From assembly GCF_010015445.1 (NCBI RefSeq), contig NC_053121.1, positions 30,637,934-30,701,933 on the forward strand: a DNA stretch of 64,000 nt, given 5' to 3'. This document shows positions 39,554 through 52,222 of the stretch, in pieces. Made by a program: the position numbers and the translations under genes. How positions within the stretch are numbered: the first letter of the stretch is position 1; each line of letters begins with the position of its first letter. This DNA is from Perca fluviatilis (Eukaryota > Chordata > Actinopteri > Perciformes > Percidae). Under the pieces are notes generated by a model, which searched no databases, had not been told where the DNA came from, and worked only from the letters and a program-made list of their open reading frames with translations.

Positions 39554-41147
39554 TCTTCACTATGAAATGCCGCCTGATGGACCTGTCCACTCTTTCCCTG
39601 GGCAATGGGTCTTATCAAGGGGTAGCAGGCCGCCAATGGTCCTCTGTAGATAGCCGGCTGGTTATGTGTGTGAAGCCCGGGCCCAGAGTTGTCGACCATG
39701 TTCAATCGAGGCTGCCCTGGGTTATATTATGGGACTGTCTGGATTCCTTTCATGGTAAATTGGATGAAGGCAGCAGCACTAGAGCTGAAGGGAGTGGAGA
39801 TGTCACAGCGTTCACCGGCCTGTGTCTGGACTCCACAGGGCTGAGCAGGCCTGAGCAGACAATTCAGTTAAAAGCTGTCAGAGTCAAAGAACTGAGAAAA
39901 AAAGATTTCTAAAAGCTGTATGCTACTCTGCAGGTGCTTTCCTGCGTAATTTGCTGTAGTAAAATCCGGTGAAGGTTAGGGGGTGAGAGGAAGCTGGGAA
40001 GCATTTTAGAGCAGATTTTTGTTTGATTTTCCACATTCAACATGTTTCATAAAGGGATTGATGCTGTTTCACTCCTAAACACTCTTTCAGAGAGCCTGCA
40101 TTGTTGTCAGTCAGCATGGAGTCCTTTAGTTACTGCAGGTGCTCACCCTGGATTATTACATTTTATGATTCTCTCAGCTTTGGGATATCTAGTTGGAAAC
40201 AATCTCCAATATACAGCTATATTTGAAATATTTCTGCTGTCATTAAGAGGTACTATTATGAAACATTTTCCTCAATTGAATAAAAGCCCATTTCTTCATA
40301 CAACAGAGATTCATTCATAGCTGCTTTCTGCTTTTCTAACCAGAATCCCACCCTCCAGTAACAAATTTCCGCTATAAAAAAAAAAGCATTACAGTTTGAT
40401 ATCTTATGACACTTAAAAAAAAAAAAAATCTATACTACAAATCCACACAACACCTACAGTATTTTGAAGATAAGCGTCTCCAAAGTATTCGGATATGCCA
40501 TTATTTGTCAGAGAGGAACCGTTTTCTTCTGTTCTGCTCTCGGTGCTGCTGCTGTTCCCTCATCTCTGCTGCTGCTCCGGCTCTCGACTCCCAACTGTGG
40601 TAGATTAACAGATAGTGAGGTCTGCCTCTGACAGAGCACCTGCAAACGTGCAGAGATAAGAAGATAGAGCCTCCCTATAACCAGGGAACAAAAACCAGCC
40701 GCACAGCTTCATCACCCTCAGAACTCTCAGTCTTTCTACAACGTCCTTCTCTCTTTTTCTGCCTCTATAATAGGCTATATGATAATGTCCGGGTTTATAC
40801 TATTCACAAATTAGATGTATGGTCTATCTATCCATCTATCTATACATCTTTCAGCAAAGGCCCTCCCAGTGCTCCCAGTGTCTTTCTTCACACTAAATAA
40901 CTTTGTGCCCGACTGCTCCCAGCTGCCTATCAGAAGTGACTTGCTCGAACTTGTCGTCTCATGCAGTAATGAGAGTATTTTCATTCATGGTGCACGCAGA
41001 ACAAATCACAGAGCGGGAAAACATCCACTCAGCGATCTGCTGTGGAGTAAAATAAAGGTCTGGGATTATATGGAGAAGATCAGAGTCGAGCATTCAACGT
41101 TCACATACCACAGTTTCAGGCCAAGAAGTTAGGAGAAGAATAAGAAA

Positions 41148-41815
41148 TTCATTTAAAGTAACAGTTGGACGTTTTGGAAAAAAATACAAGCATTCACTTT
41201 CTTGCTGAGAGTTAGTTCAGAAGATTAATACCACTCTCATATCTGTACATTAGCCTAAATATGAAGTCAAGAGACGGTTAGCTTGGGTTAGCACGATGAC
41301 TGGAAACTGGAAAATAGCTAGCCTGGCTCAGTCACGAAATAGTACATCACCCACTGTAAAACCACAACTTGATGTTTTTACACTTAGCACAAAAACTGGA
41401 AACAGCTAGCACGCTCAACCAAGAAATATTTCGTTTTTACACCTAGTCTTTAGACCATAGACTTACAGCTAGCAGCCGGTTAGCTTGGCTAAGCACAAAG
41501 ATTGGAAACAGGAGGAAACGGCTAGCTGCCTCTATCCGAAGGTAACAACATTTCCTGCCAGCACCTCTAAAGCTGTTTGTTAAATTACAAAACAAATTAC
41601 AAAAAAATTGTAAGAAGCGAAGTTATGTAGCCTACCACAATATTTCTAGGCAAGCTGTTTCCCTGTTTCCAGTCTTTGTGTTAAACTAAGCTAACTGGCT
41701 GCTGGCGGCATTTAGCCTACACACACGAGTGGTAGGCTATTAATCTTGTCATCTAGCTAACCTTATGCAAAGAGCATGTAAACATATTTGGCAAAATTTG
41801 AACTGTTGCTCTAAT
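41148..41815. repeat. long fold-back repeat (TTAGCTTGG family)
   Basis: Outer arms, TTGCTGAGAGTTAGTTCAG with ATACCACTCTCAT on the left and ACGAGTGGTAGGCTATTAAT with TCATCTAGCTAAC on the right, are inverted, as are inner arms GGTTAGCTTGGCTAAGC/GATTGGAAACAGG and CCTGTTTCCAGTCTTTGTG/TAAACTAAGCTAAC. A related diverged copy lies at 6926-7165. No coding capacity. Confidence 0.75.
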
Positions 41816-44800
41816 GACTGTATTTTTAGATTTAATAAATGCAGTATTGTGCCTTATTAATAAGCACTTACAGATTGGGTTCAACAATATGCTTTGAAGG
41901 TGGAATCAGAAATACATTTTAACATTAGATTAAGTAGAGTAGAGCCACAGTCAGATCACATTGCAAAACACAGTTCTAACCAACTATGTTCAGTGTACCG
42001 TCCAGTCACTAACATATCAAAACAAAAGCGTTACATTCAGTCAAAAAATTAAATGCTGGAAACGTACATTTTTTTTGTAATGGGAAATGTGTAGGAAGCA
42101 TGAAAGTCAATAAGTGACTCATTCCCTTTTGTGTTGATGTGTTCTGCTCCTTTTCATCGACTCTGAAGGATCCTATTTGATCACTATCCAAGCTGTAAAT
42201 ATAGCTGAGAGCCATGCTTTGAGATGTTCTGAATTCAAATGGATCTTTTAAGGGAACCACCACCCATGGATTCACTTACAAACCTGACTTACAATAAGCT
42301 AGTTGGCATGCAGAGGGAAGAGGCTGGCCCTCCATTTCAATGCATTGGCTGAGTGTGTTAGCATGTGATTAAAAGGTCTCAACCTACTGAGGGGTGATAT
42401 TTAAAAATGCAAAAAAATGGTTTAAGGAGTCTATAACCCATAATTTACAACTGGGCACAGTCTACTGAGTTATGACAACGTTTTGTTTTGGCATAGTTTA
42501 AAATACATGAATATCTCAATGGTATCCAGGGACCCTCTGTTAAAAATGTCAAAAGTAAAAATGTTAATGTCATAATATCCATTTTTTTCATGGGGATCAT
42601 TAAAGTTCTATTAATCTTCTCCTAGAATGTGACTGTACTGCAGTGTAAGCAAACATGTTTAATTTATTAATAACTTCAGTGATAATCCACAGTGACATTT
42701 ACACCAGCCACCCATTTTAAAGGAGGGATGTGGAAAGCATCATTTGCCAGGTTTTGTGTTGGATTTCGCTGTCTGATATGAATATGAATGTCTGAATAAT
42801 TGTGAATGCATGAAACTACGATTGTCCACAGTTTATAATATGTAATGAAATAGCCATTCACCAAGCGTTTCACCTTGGTGTGATGTCAGACTGGGAACAA
42901 AGAATGGTATTCAGAGTCCACATTTTTAGTGTTTTTGTGAATCTGATTTATGTATTGCTAAATAGTCAAGGGAGGTGGTGGAACCAGTAATGCTGTCAAC
43001 CAATCTGAGTATAGGGTCATACATAATGATTAAACATCATTATTAAGTTAAAGATATGACCGTTCCATTTACTGCTGCACGGTGGTCATTTTAAACATGT
43101 GACCGCGGTGGAAATTTTAGTCATGTGACCATTCTATTTAACGTAACGGGCACAGTTTTAAACACATAGTAAACATCCTGAAACTGAACTTCATAAATAT
43201 CAACAAAGTTCGGACATTATTGCGTTGTTGATTTCAAAAAGTGACAGCTGACTCACAGTTTCGCACAGGGCATGAACCCCGGGTCTCCTGAGTCAAAGTC
43301 CTGTCTTTGTTTATACTTTATCCCCTCGCTTCCTAGTTTGCTTTCTCGATAATTACTACAGCCACGAGAGGTCGCTGTTTAACAGTAAACTTAATAATGG
43401 GTCGTTATGATCTGCTCAACAATCGACCTATATCGTCGTTTTCTGTGTTAGGATGAGCTGCAGTGTCAGTATGGCACTCTGCCAGTAGCAGTTGCTACAG
43501 CAACATACCTCCAATGCAATAACGCCGGGCTTGACACCTATTTTATGATCCTTTTTTACATGCAAATTTTAAAATCAAGTCATTTATAATCAATATCAGT
43601 CAATTGCTCTCTGTGCCTGATGGGTGGCAGCATCCCTAATAGATGCAATAACATATGAAATCCAGTATTCAGTGTTTCTCACCCAGGCTGAGATACTGTA
43701 TTATCCAGCTGCTGTGACAGAAATCAAAACAATGAGCTGACATTCACCTCCCTTCTGAAACAGTAATTGGCTATTAGAGACTTCCCCTCTCACATCACGT
43801 CCCACCTCTGGTAGGTCGGCTCACCTCCACACTGTCCTGCAGCTCTGGTAAGTGGCCCACATAAGGGGAGGTCACTCGTGCTGGTCAATATTTGAAACCG
43901 CGCAACTTGGGGATAAACAGGAAAACCTGTCAATCCTCAGGTGTGTTTATGTTTCTCTGTGGCTATACTATGCATTTGGTCAAATGCATAGTTTCGCTTA
44001 AAATGTAACAACAGCAATTTTGTTAATCAATTGATGAGTTCATTGTTTGTCAAGCATCTTCTCAAATACGAGGCTTTACTGCTTTGCTTTGTTTTTATAT
44101 CATTGAAAATGGAATATATTTGTGTTTTGGACTATTGCTCAACTGTTAAAAACTAAACAAATAATTGATTAATCTAATATATAACTCACAGTTAATCAAT
44201 GATGAAAATAATATTTAGTGGTAGTCCACAACAGTTTGAAGCACTATACTATTGTATTATATCTGGTGATATAATAATACTTACCATAGGAAAAACACAA
44301 ATTAATGAACTGAATTATTACATTAAACATCGTCACTACATCTCTTAAAGTGTGGCTACACATTGTAATAGTTTTTAATAAAGCAATTATCCAGCAAGCC
44401 ATCCCAATAATTAATTTACTGTAGAGGGTTGTCACATTATTGTTCAATTATTACATTCTAAGTCCATTTTTCAAATACATATTGCTGCAGGCATTTACGA
44501 CAAAATTGAATGATGTGTGGTTGCTATCAAATCACATTTATTTTACTTCAAACAACCAGGTTTTCACTCAGCGCTTCATACCACAGGGTTATAAATATAC
44601 AAACATAGATCAAAAAAAGAGAAAATCAAACACAGGATAGACAATGGACATTCATTCATTCGGATTCGCTGAGAGCCCAGATCTAAAAAGTAGGACCTGT
44701 CACGCACGAGCACATAGTTCAGGATGGACAAAAGGTAAACTCGCAGGTCAAAACATCAGAAGGCTCTTTCAAGTCCGTCAGTGCTTAGAAAGAGAGTTTG

Positions 44801-45926
44801 GTCCACGCAGAGGGACATTACTGAGGCCTGGCTGTCACTGCTTCTTAGTACAATCGATCATATTAATCTGAGGCTCTTTCTGAATGACATAAAGCTGGCA
44901 TTAGTTCTGCTACTATTTCTGTTTCTCTCTGTTGACACCAAAAACCATTGCAGCCAGGTCCTATTATGAGTGGTCCTTTTAGATGAGAAGTAGTGGGCTG
45001 GGGACAAATAGTTGTACAAGCTAATGGTAAAAATTATGAATGACTTCACCTAAAATATATTTAACCCATAGATAGATAATTGAAACATGTCCTATGGCCC
45101 ATTTTTGAAGCTATCTTGACATAAGCCTTTGGTGATGCTGCTGTAGTAGTAAGCTTTTCTTTAAGACAATTACCTGCATAAATATATCAATAAAAAGTGG
45201 TGTGAAACCTGTTTTATTCATATGACCACACATGCTTTAAAACATGCACTGCACGGTGAATACAGCAGATCAACTTTCTGTCAATGACTAGAACAGAACA
45301 AGTCCAGGTTAGTCTTGATTTCCTCAAAGCTAATTTATTCTATAATGCCATTTAAAAAGGCTTTGAATAATCAATATTCAACATGTAATCATGCAGGAGT
45401 AATGTGGAGCTGAAACTGCCTCTGAACCAAATTGTCATTATGCACCAATTTCATAATTCACCAGCTTCTCATACAGATGGTCAATAATTCATAATTTACA
45501 GCGAGCTGTGACAGCGCACATCTGAATTTCATAAACTTATCAAATTTATATAATGCACATAAATTAAAAAAAAAGTGCTGACTCATTGCACAATAAGTTG
45601 CACAAAAGTTTGCTTAAAAGGTCAGAGGCCTGCAGGTGGTTTGTTATGCACAGTGAGTTGAACGTAGAAAGATTTTTTTGGAGCAATACACCCATGGAGC
45701 AGCATGTATAGTCTACTCAATATCTACACTGCCCCCTGGCAATTTAAGCAGTCAATATAACCTGTGCATCAGCATGTGCAGACATGTTCTCCTACCATAA
45801 TCACACTTTGTTCCTACATTTCTTGACAAACTTGGATGCTTGTGGACATGTGGACAGATAATAAGGAACACCATTCAACATCTCTTTCTATAATTTGACT
45901 GACATTCTCAATCTTTCTCTTTGCAG
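41816..45926. other. intergenic DNA
   Basis: AT-rich. A reverse member of the GCTGCAACTAA family lies at about 44020-44215 (TTAATCAATTGATGAG at left, GATTAATC and TTAATCAATGATGAAAATAA at right). Around 45390-45560 the sequence (ATTGTCATTATGCACC, CATACAGATGG) looks like a possible conserved non-coding element. No gene recognised. Confidence 0.5.
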
Positions 45927-46166
45927 TTTGTACCAGCAGCTTCTGTTGTGTGCAGTAGAGTGCTTGAGAGGCAGCACCACAGCGGGGGAGGCAGGCAGGA
46001 TAAACAAACTGGTGTGAAAAAGCTCTGGACAGCCTGGGGGCAGCAGCAGAGGGGAGGATGACGACTAAACTAAACTCCATCTTAAGTAACATCTCCCACC
46101 CCCTCTGTGGTGGGCTGAGAGCTACAGACCGTCTCCAGCCTTTGCTTCAGCATCACAAGGTGCAAG
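45927..46166 (+). other. unassigned candidate exon
   Basis: A strong acceptor (ATCTTTCTCTTTGCAG) and a consensus donor (CAAG/gtgagt) enclose 240 bp. Within it, an ATG at 46058-46060 in fair context (GGGGAGGATGA) opens 36 codons starting MTTKLNSILSNISH and running open to the donor. It could be a 5' exon of an unidentified + strand gene or of a non-coding RNA. I do not recognise the protein, and found no partner exon. Confidence 0.3.
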
Positions 46167-48719
46167 GTGAGTGTTGTAACTGGTCTTGTGTAATAACAGC
46201 AAACTCTTGCTGTGTGGTTGTTTGAAAGGCCCCATGCAGCCTCAACATATAGGCTAAAGGATCAATCAATTAGTTGATTAGATGACTTCACTCCACTTCA
46301 GTATCTTTGGATTTTGAACCGCTGTATAGCCAAGTAAGCACTTCAAAATGTTACATGTATGTGTTATCCAGCAGAAGGTACCCCCCCCCGAAGGTATTTT
46401 TACATATGTCTGCAGTTTACTGGAACTCAATAAATCATAAATACAATCTCATATTCTACTTTTCTTTTCTACCTTACAACTATTAGCCTACAGTACAGGC
46501 CGTCCGGGGGTAGTGGACGGCATCTGTAGAAATATTAAGTATCAAGTAGAAAAAATGGAAATATTCAAGTAGAAGTAGCCTACAAGTAGGCCTACTTAAA
46601 ATAGGCCTACTTTCTACTCCCTCTAGCTCCCTTTTTATGTCTATTTACTGGTTGGCTGCTTGGCTAGCCACGTAACCTGACCATGAACCTGACGCGCAAA
46701 ATACTTGGATGGTTTGAAATATGATATTTGATAAATCCACGATCCTCGCGTGATATCGCGATAATCCACCTGCCGTGCCCGTGCTCATCTTTAGCATAAT
46801 TACCTGCACTTGCGGTCTCTTTAGCTAGCATCTGACCACCGCCTACTTACCTCCACTGGCATCAACGCTCCACCTGCATACATGTAGGCTACGTTTTTAT
46901 CCTCCAGTGTACTTATCTTTTAAACGTTATACATGTATGGTGCTGTAGGCCTATTTTAAAGTCATGAAAGCTTAAAAGCCTATACTGGAGGGAAGCCTGT
47001 CCCCGGCCAACTCATAAGGAACTAACTGGAACAGATATGTACTGCTACTCCACCACACTGCTGCACTGTTACCCGCGACAGTAAAATCATGGCTGTTTGA
47101 CTGCTGAAGTTCCTCGAAGGCGCACTTTCAACCTGGAAAGTTTTGAGTTTCCTGTCCTGCTGTCTGCACATTTGGACCATGGCTCTTCTACTCCCCTGCG
47201 ACACCATAGACCACTGCTTCACTTCAACAAGCTAAGTAACTGCTGCTTTTACTAAATAAGTATTGCCAGTTGATGTCTTTGGCTCTGTTCAGTGGAGTTT
47301 GTGTGCTGTTGTGAAGCTGCTGGCTGTTTCAGATGTGCTTTTTGTCAATTATCTTATTGGCGTCTTCCAGCTGGCAATTTTTGTTCGGATGCTGCTGCTT
47401 CTGCTATTTGTGCCTGTTTGCATTGGTATTAATTATGAATGACCCTACTTTGTTGAGGCTAAGCTCATTGATGGTCGTTTGGCAGGTGCATTATGATGCT
47501 TTCATGCTGTTTGTCTGCATAGTGGAAATGAATTCTCACGTTTGATTGACTTTACATATTTTCTAGTTGTCACCATTGTTTTGAGGAATTGGTTGCAAGC
47601 TCTGTCTCTTGTAGAGGCTAATATTGTGCTGCATATTGGCATTTTACGATGCAAACATGACCACTGTCTTACACACAGCACATTCATACAATTATGTCCA
47701 TGTAGTATATTTGGATTCCTGGAAATTTTTGTCACACATTGCATAGGTAGTCATGTTCCCATTTTCACCAAACCGTTAATATTCAGCTACATTTTACAGA
47801 GAACTTTACTATTCTGGATATCACAATTACATCTAAAATACTGAGCTGCTGTTGGTTTCCTGCTGCTGCGACATTAAACCACACCGATTGACATGTTTTG
47901 ATGGCCGTCATCTGCTTATCATGGTATGTTTCAAGCCATGAAAGTTTTTGATTTTTAAAATGCATACGTTATGAATTATCTGCTGCATAGCAGATGTCCC
48001 TTATTCTGCTGCACATGTGGTTAATTGCTGGGTTTAGCTTGGTCTTGATTCACTAGATTATATATTTTCCTTGCAATTGGCAGATGCTTTATTGGGTAAT
48101 GGTCAGACCGAACAGTAGCTGGTGTCCACAGTAGATTCCACATAATGGCTGTCATAAGGCTCTCTGTGTCATATCATTTTAAGTGGAAAGTCATTGCTGA
48201 GTCTATGCTGGCGGGGAGTGATGAAGTCAGAGCCTAGATCAACTGGGCATATTCTGTATTCATAAGTCTGTTCCATCCATGTGGAGTGGCTGAATGATGT
48301 GAATGAGTCAGAGTGTCATGATTCAAGCAATTGAAACAAAACAATTTGGCTCAAATGTCTACATCGTTGGTAGAATAATCTAAACCAGTGTTTCCAATTT
48401 TATGAACTTGTGTCATAGGGCTTGGAAGTAAAATACAAGCTCATTTTAATAAAGATTTGGTCTTGCTTTGCCTTGCATTTATTATCTCTACAGATTGTGC
48501 TCTGTTTATGGACAGTAAAGTCACACACTATGTGCTAATGACAGAATAAGGTGCTAATGGCGTAAGAGATAATGAAAACAAGTACATAGTGCCTTTTAAC
48601 CTATCTTTAATGTTAGTGGTCAGTCAATAATGCACATCAAATCTACACATATAGTGCTGTATTAGGTTAAGGAGACCAATAGATGTGAATGAATATTATT
48701 TTCTTTATCTCATTTGTTA

Positions 48720-48803
<84 letters not shown>

Positions 48804-50238
48804 TGTTTTACACAGGCTGTACTTTATTTAATGATTTATTCAGTAGGTGTACTGCTACTGTCCTGTGAAGTGATTTTTATTTTTTATTTTTTCCTGCTTG
48901 TGATAGTAATACAGAAATTGTAGGCCGAGCATATTTCAATGGCCCTGTCTGCTCTTCCCTTCTATACTTCATGCTTTCTTGCTGTTCCTTTCATGTTTAT
49001 GCTTCTGGGCCCCAGGAGGAATTGACGAAGTCGTATCTAATGACCACCCAACCATTAAAATCAAGTTTTGACAGATTTACAGTAGTCTGTGAGAAATGTA
49101 GCACATATACGCACAAGTAGTACAAAGTATAGCAAATCCACTGGATGGAAGGTATTTTTTCTTAGCAGACTGGAAACATGGGAACAGTGCTATGATTGCA
49201 TGGTTAGAGTGGACATCCTGGTTTCTGCAAAGGTTGAGGTTAGCTTTCATGTTTCCAAATGTCCCCACAAGCCTTTCACTTTTCTCACACGCCTCAAACA
49301 TCAGTCATGTTTAGCTGCAGCTTCATATTGCAATCAGTGGCTCTTCCACACAGCTGCCATATGACCTCTCATACAGCAGGGGGAAGTGGAAGGCCACAAC
49401 CCACCCATATCTCTTCTGCGGCCTCTGGAGAACAGCCAATCAGCTCCCTGATATTAGTATTCCTGTATCCTGCCTTGTGTTATTTTCACCAGCTGCCCAC
49501 AAATATCTGAGTCGACGTGTGCATTTAAATGGTGTCCACTTGAGTTATCTAGAGCCATTAGCATCTAGACGGCTGCTTTTACACAACATTGCACTAAAGA
49601 AAATATCCCATTCAGAAAATATCTCATTCGCAGCATCATCATCAGAATTAGTTATGTTTGATTCTCTGATGTGAGGTTGTGAAATGTTAAAGTGGAGTTT
49701 AACTTGGCCTGTAATAATACTTACACAGAACTATTTAAACCTGAACTCTACATCATTAGATTAAGTAGAGTGACAGGAAGAGGTGAAGGAAGGAAAGATG
49801 AAATACAATTATGTACTGTATGTCCTCTAGCAACAATTAAATAAGTACCTACATACCTACTGTTCGCATTTATCTTTACACCAGAAACGGCCTGAGGTTG
49901 CTCTAAATCGGACAAATGGATTAAAAAAAAAAGTATTTACCATGAACTTCTTTTGTCACTGAAATCTGTAAAATGAATCAGCAATTTAGCAGCGATATTC
50001 CAAACCAGCTGGAATTAATTTAGTGAAGCTAAATATTAATCTACAACAAAGCACCCTGTTTTATTTTTTGGATTATTCAGAGGGATACAGTGAAGAGGGG
50101 GATGGTTGTTTCTTTTTGATAGCAAAATGTACAGGCTTTGAAGCTCTTTGCAATGTTGTGTCGCTATTATAACCAATAGCAGGCGAAGTCTAACACTCCA
50201 TATTAATACATGACATAATCGGTAATCACACAATATAA
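46167..50238. other. intergenic DNA
   Basis: Contains a perfect palindrome AAGTAGGCCTACTT near 46584 and a TG/TA microsatellite at 48722. No gene recognised. Confidence 0.5.
48722..48800. repeat. compound (TG)n(TA)n microsatellite
   Basis: About 46 bp of TG followed directly by about 34 bp of TA. Confidence 0.97.
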
Positions 50239-50575
50239 TAGGGCTGGGCGATATGGAGAAAATCAAATATCACTATATTTTTGACCAAATACCTCTATCA
50301 ATACCGCAACGAGAATCTAGTGTTGACTATTGGTGCTTTCACAAAATATTTACACAATGAGAGTTTAGATAAATAATCATCAGTAATGTGGATATAATGA
50401 CTAAGTGGTTAAAGGCAAATAATATAACTGTTACAGTCTGGTAAGTTCAGAAAATGACATCACTTTACTGTAATGCAGCCTTTAAAACCAGGAAAAGACA
50501 ACACTTATGTCATATCAGGATATTACGATCCAAAATCTAAGACGATATATAGTCTCATATCACGATATCGATATA

Positions 50576-52196
50576 CAGTGCCTTGCGAAAGTATTCGCGC
50601 CCCTTTGAACTTTTCGACCTTTTGCCACATTTCAGGCCTCAAACATAAAGATATAAAACTGTAATTTTTTGTGAAGAATCAACAACAAAGTGGGACACAA
50701 TCATGAAGTGGAACGAAATTTATTGGATATTTCAAACCTTTTAAACAAATAAAAAACTGAAATATTGGGGTGCAAAATTATTCAGCCCCTTAAGTTAATA
50801 CTTTGTAAGCCACCTTTTGCTGCGATTACAGCTGTAAGTCGCTTGGGGTATGTCTCTATCAGTTTTGCACATCGAGAGACTGACATTTTTGCCCATTCCT
50901 CCTTGCAAAACAGCTCGAGCTCCGTGAGGTTGGATGGAGAGCGTTTGTGAACAGCAGTTTTCAGTTCTTTCCACAGATTCTCGATTGGATTCAGGTCTGG
51001 ACTTTGACTTGGCCATTCTAACACCTGGATATGTTTATTTGTGAACCATTCCATTGTAGATTTTGCTTTATGTTTTGGATCATTGTCTTGTTGGAAGACA
51101 AATCTCCGTCCCAGTCTCAGGTCTTTTGCAGACTCCATCAGGTTTTCTTCCAGAATGGTCCTGTATTTGGCTCCATCCATCTTCCCATCAATTTTAACCA
51201 TCTTCCCTGTCCCTGCTGAAGAAAAGCAGGCCCAAACCATGATGCTGCCACCACCATGTTTGACAATGAGGATGGTGTGTTCAGGGTGATGAGCTGTGTT
51301 GCTTTTACGCCAAACATAACGTTTTGCATTGTTGCCAAAAGTTCAATTTTGGTTTCATCTGACCACAGCACCTTCTTCCACATGTTTGGTGTGTCTCCCA
51401 GGTGGCTTTTGGCAAACTTTAAACGACACTTTTTATGGATATCTTTAAGAAATGGCTTTCTTCTTGCCACTCTTCCATAAAGGCCAGATTTGTGCAGTAT
51501 ACGACTGATTGTTGTCCTATGGACAGAGTCTCCCACCTCAGCTGTAGATCTCTGCAGTTCATCCAGAGTGATCATGGGCGCCCTCTTGGCTGCATCTCTG
51601 ATTAGTCTTCTCATTGTATGAGCTGAAAGTTTAGAGGGACGGCCGGTCTTCGTAGATTTGTAGTGGTCTGATACTCCTTCCATTTCAATATTATCGCTTG
51701 CACAGTGCTCCTTGGGATGTTTAAAGCTTGGGAAATCTTTTGTATCCAAATCCGGCTTTAAACTTCTCCACAACAGTATCTCGGACCTGCCTGGTGTGTT
51801 CCTTGTTCTTCATGATGCTCTCTACACACGGACCTCTGAGACTATCACAGAGCAGGTGCATTTATACGGAGACTTGATTACACACAGCTGAATTCTATTT
51901 ATCATCATTAGTCATTTAGGTCAACATTGGATCATTCAGAGATCCTCACTGAACTTCTGGAGAGAGTTTGCTGCACTGAAAGTAAAGGGGCTGAATAATT
52001 TTGCGCGCCCACTTTTTCAGTTTTTATTTGTTAAAAAGTTTGAAATAGCCAATGAATTTCGTTCCACTTCATAATTGGGACCCACTTGTTGTTGATTCTT
52101 CACAAAAATTACAGTTTTATATCTTTATGTTTGAGGCCTGAAATGTGGCAAAAGGTCGAAACGTTCAAGGGCGGCGAATACTTTCGCAAGGCACTG
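50576..52196 (-). mobile_element. Tc1-like (Tc1/mariner) transposon, 1621 bp
   Basis: It starts CAGTGCCTTGCGAAAGTATT and ends AATACTTTCGCAAGGCACTG, perfect inverses, with the TA target duplicated at 50574-50575 and 52197-52198. The inverted repeats extend about 200 bp, with the ends similar out to GGCCTCAAACATAAAGATAT. It carries a broken transposase on the minus strand. Confidence 0.97.
50784..51813 (-). pseudogene. Tc1-like transposase, frameshifted
   Basis: A probable start lies at 51811-51813 (MKNKEHTRQVRDTV). The frame then breaks near 51725, and again near 51300-51200. Recognisable parts are a paired-type DNA-binding helix region (TGRPSKLSAHTMRRLIRDAA, SVHRTTISRILHKSGLYG) and the DDE catalytic core: first Asp in VLWSDETKIEL, second in FVFQQDNDPKHKAKS, and the Glu in SPDLNPIENLWKELK. 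With at least two frameshifts it cannot make active transposase. Confidence 0.93.
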
Positions 52197-52222
52197 TAAT
52201 ATCAATATATTGCCCAGCTCTA

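Larger units (their letters stand above)
37471..41147. other. intergenic DNA downstream of rapgef2
   Basis: AT-rich, with a run of T and C near 37510-37558, an A run at 38031, and an (AC)n tract at 38570. A GC-richer block at 39350-39900 holds a CTCF-like site and a 199-codon open frame that I do not accept as a gene. Confidence 0.6.
50239..52222. mobile_element. hAT MITE (TAGGGCTGGGC ends) interrupted by a Tc1-like element
   Basis: Ends TAGGGCTGGGCGATATGG and GCCCAGCTCTA are inverted. The 8-bp duplication CAATATAA flanks them (50231-50238 and 52223-52230), the hallmark of hAT elements. Without the Tc1 insert it is about 360 bp and matches, in reverse, the intact copy at 59750-60103 over its length (for example CATCACTTTACT, TAATGTGGATATAATGACTAAG). 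No coding capacity. Confidence 0.9.

Noticed and set aside
45814..46092. Minus-strand 92-codon open frame
   Set aside because: No domain or signal; overlaps the better supported + strand exon candidate, whose splice sites define the strand.
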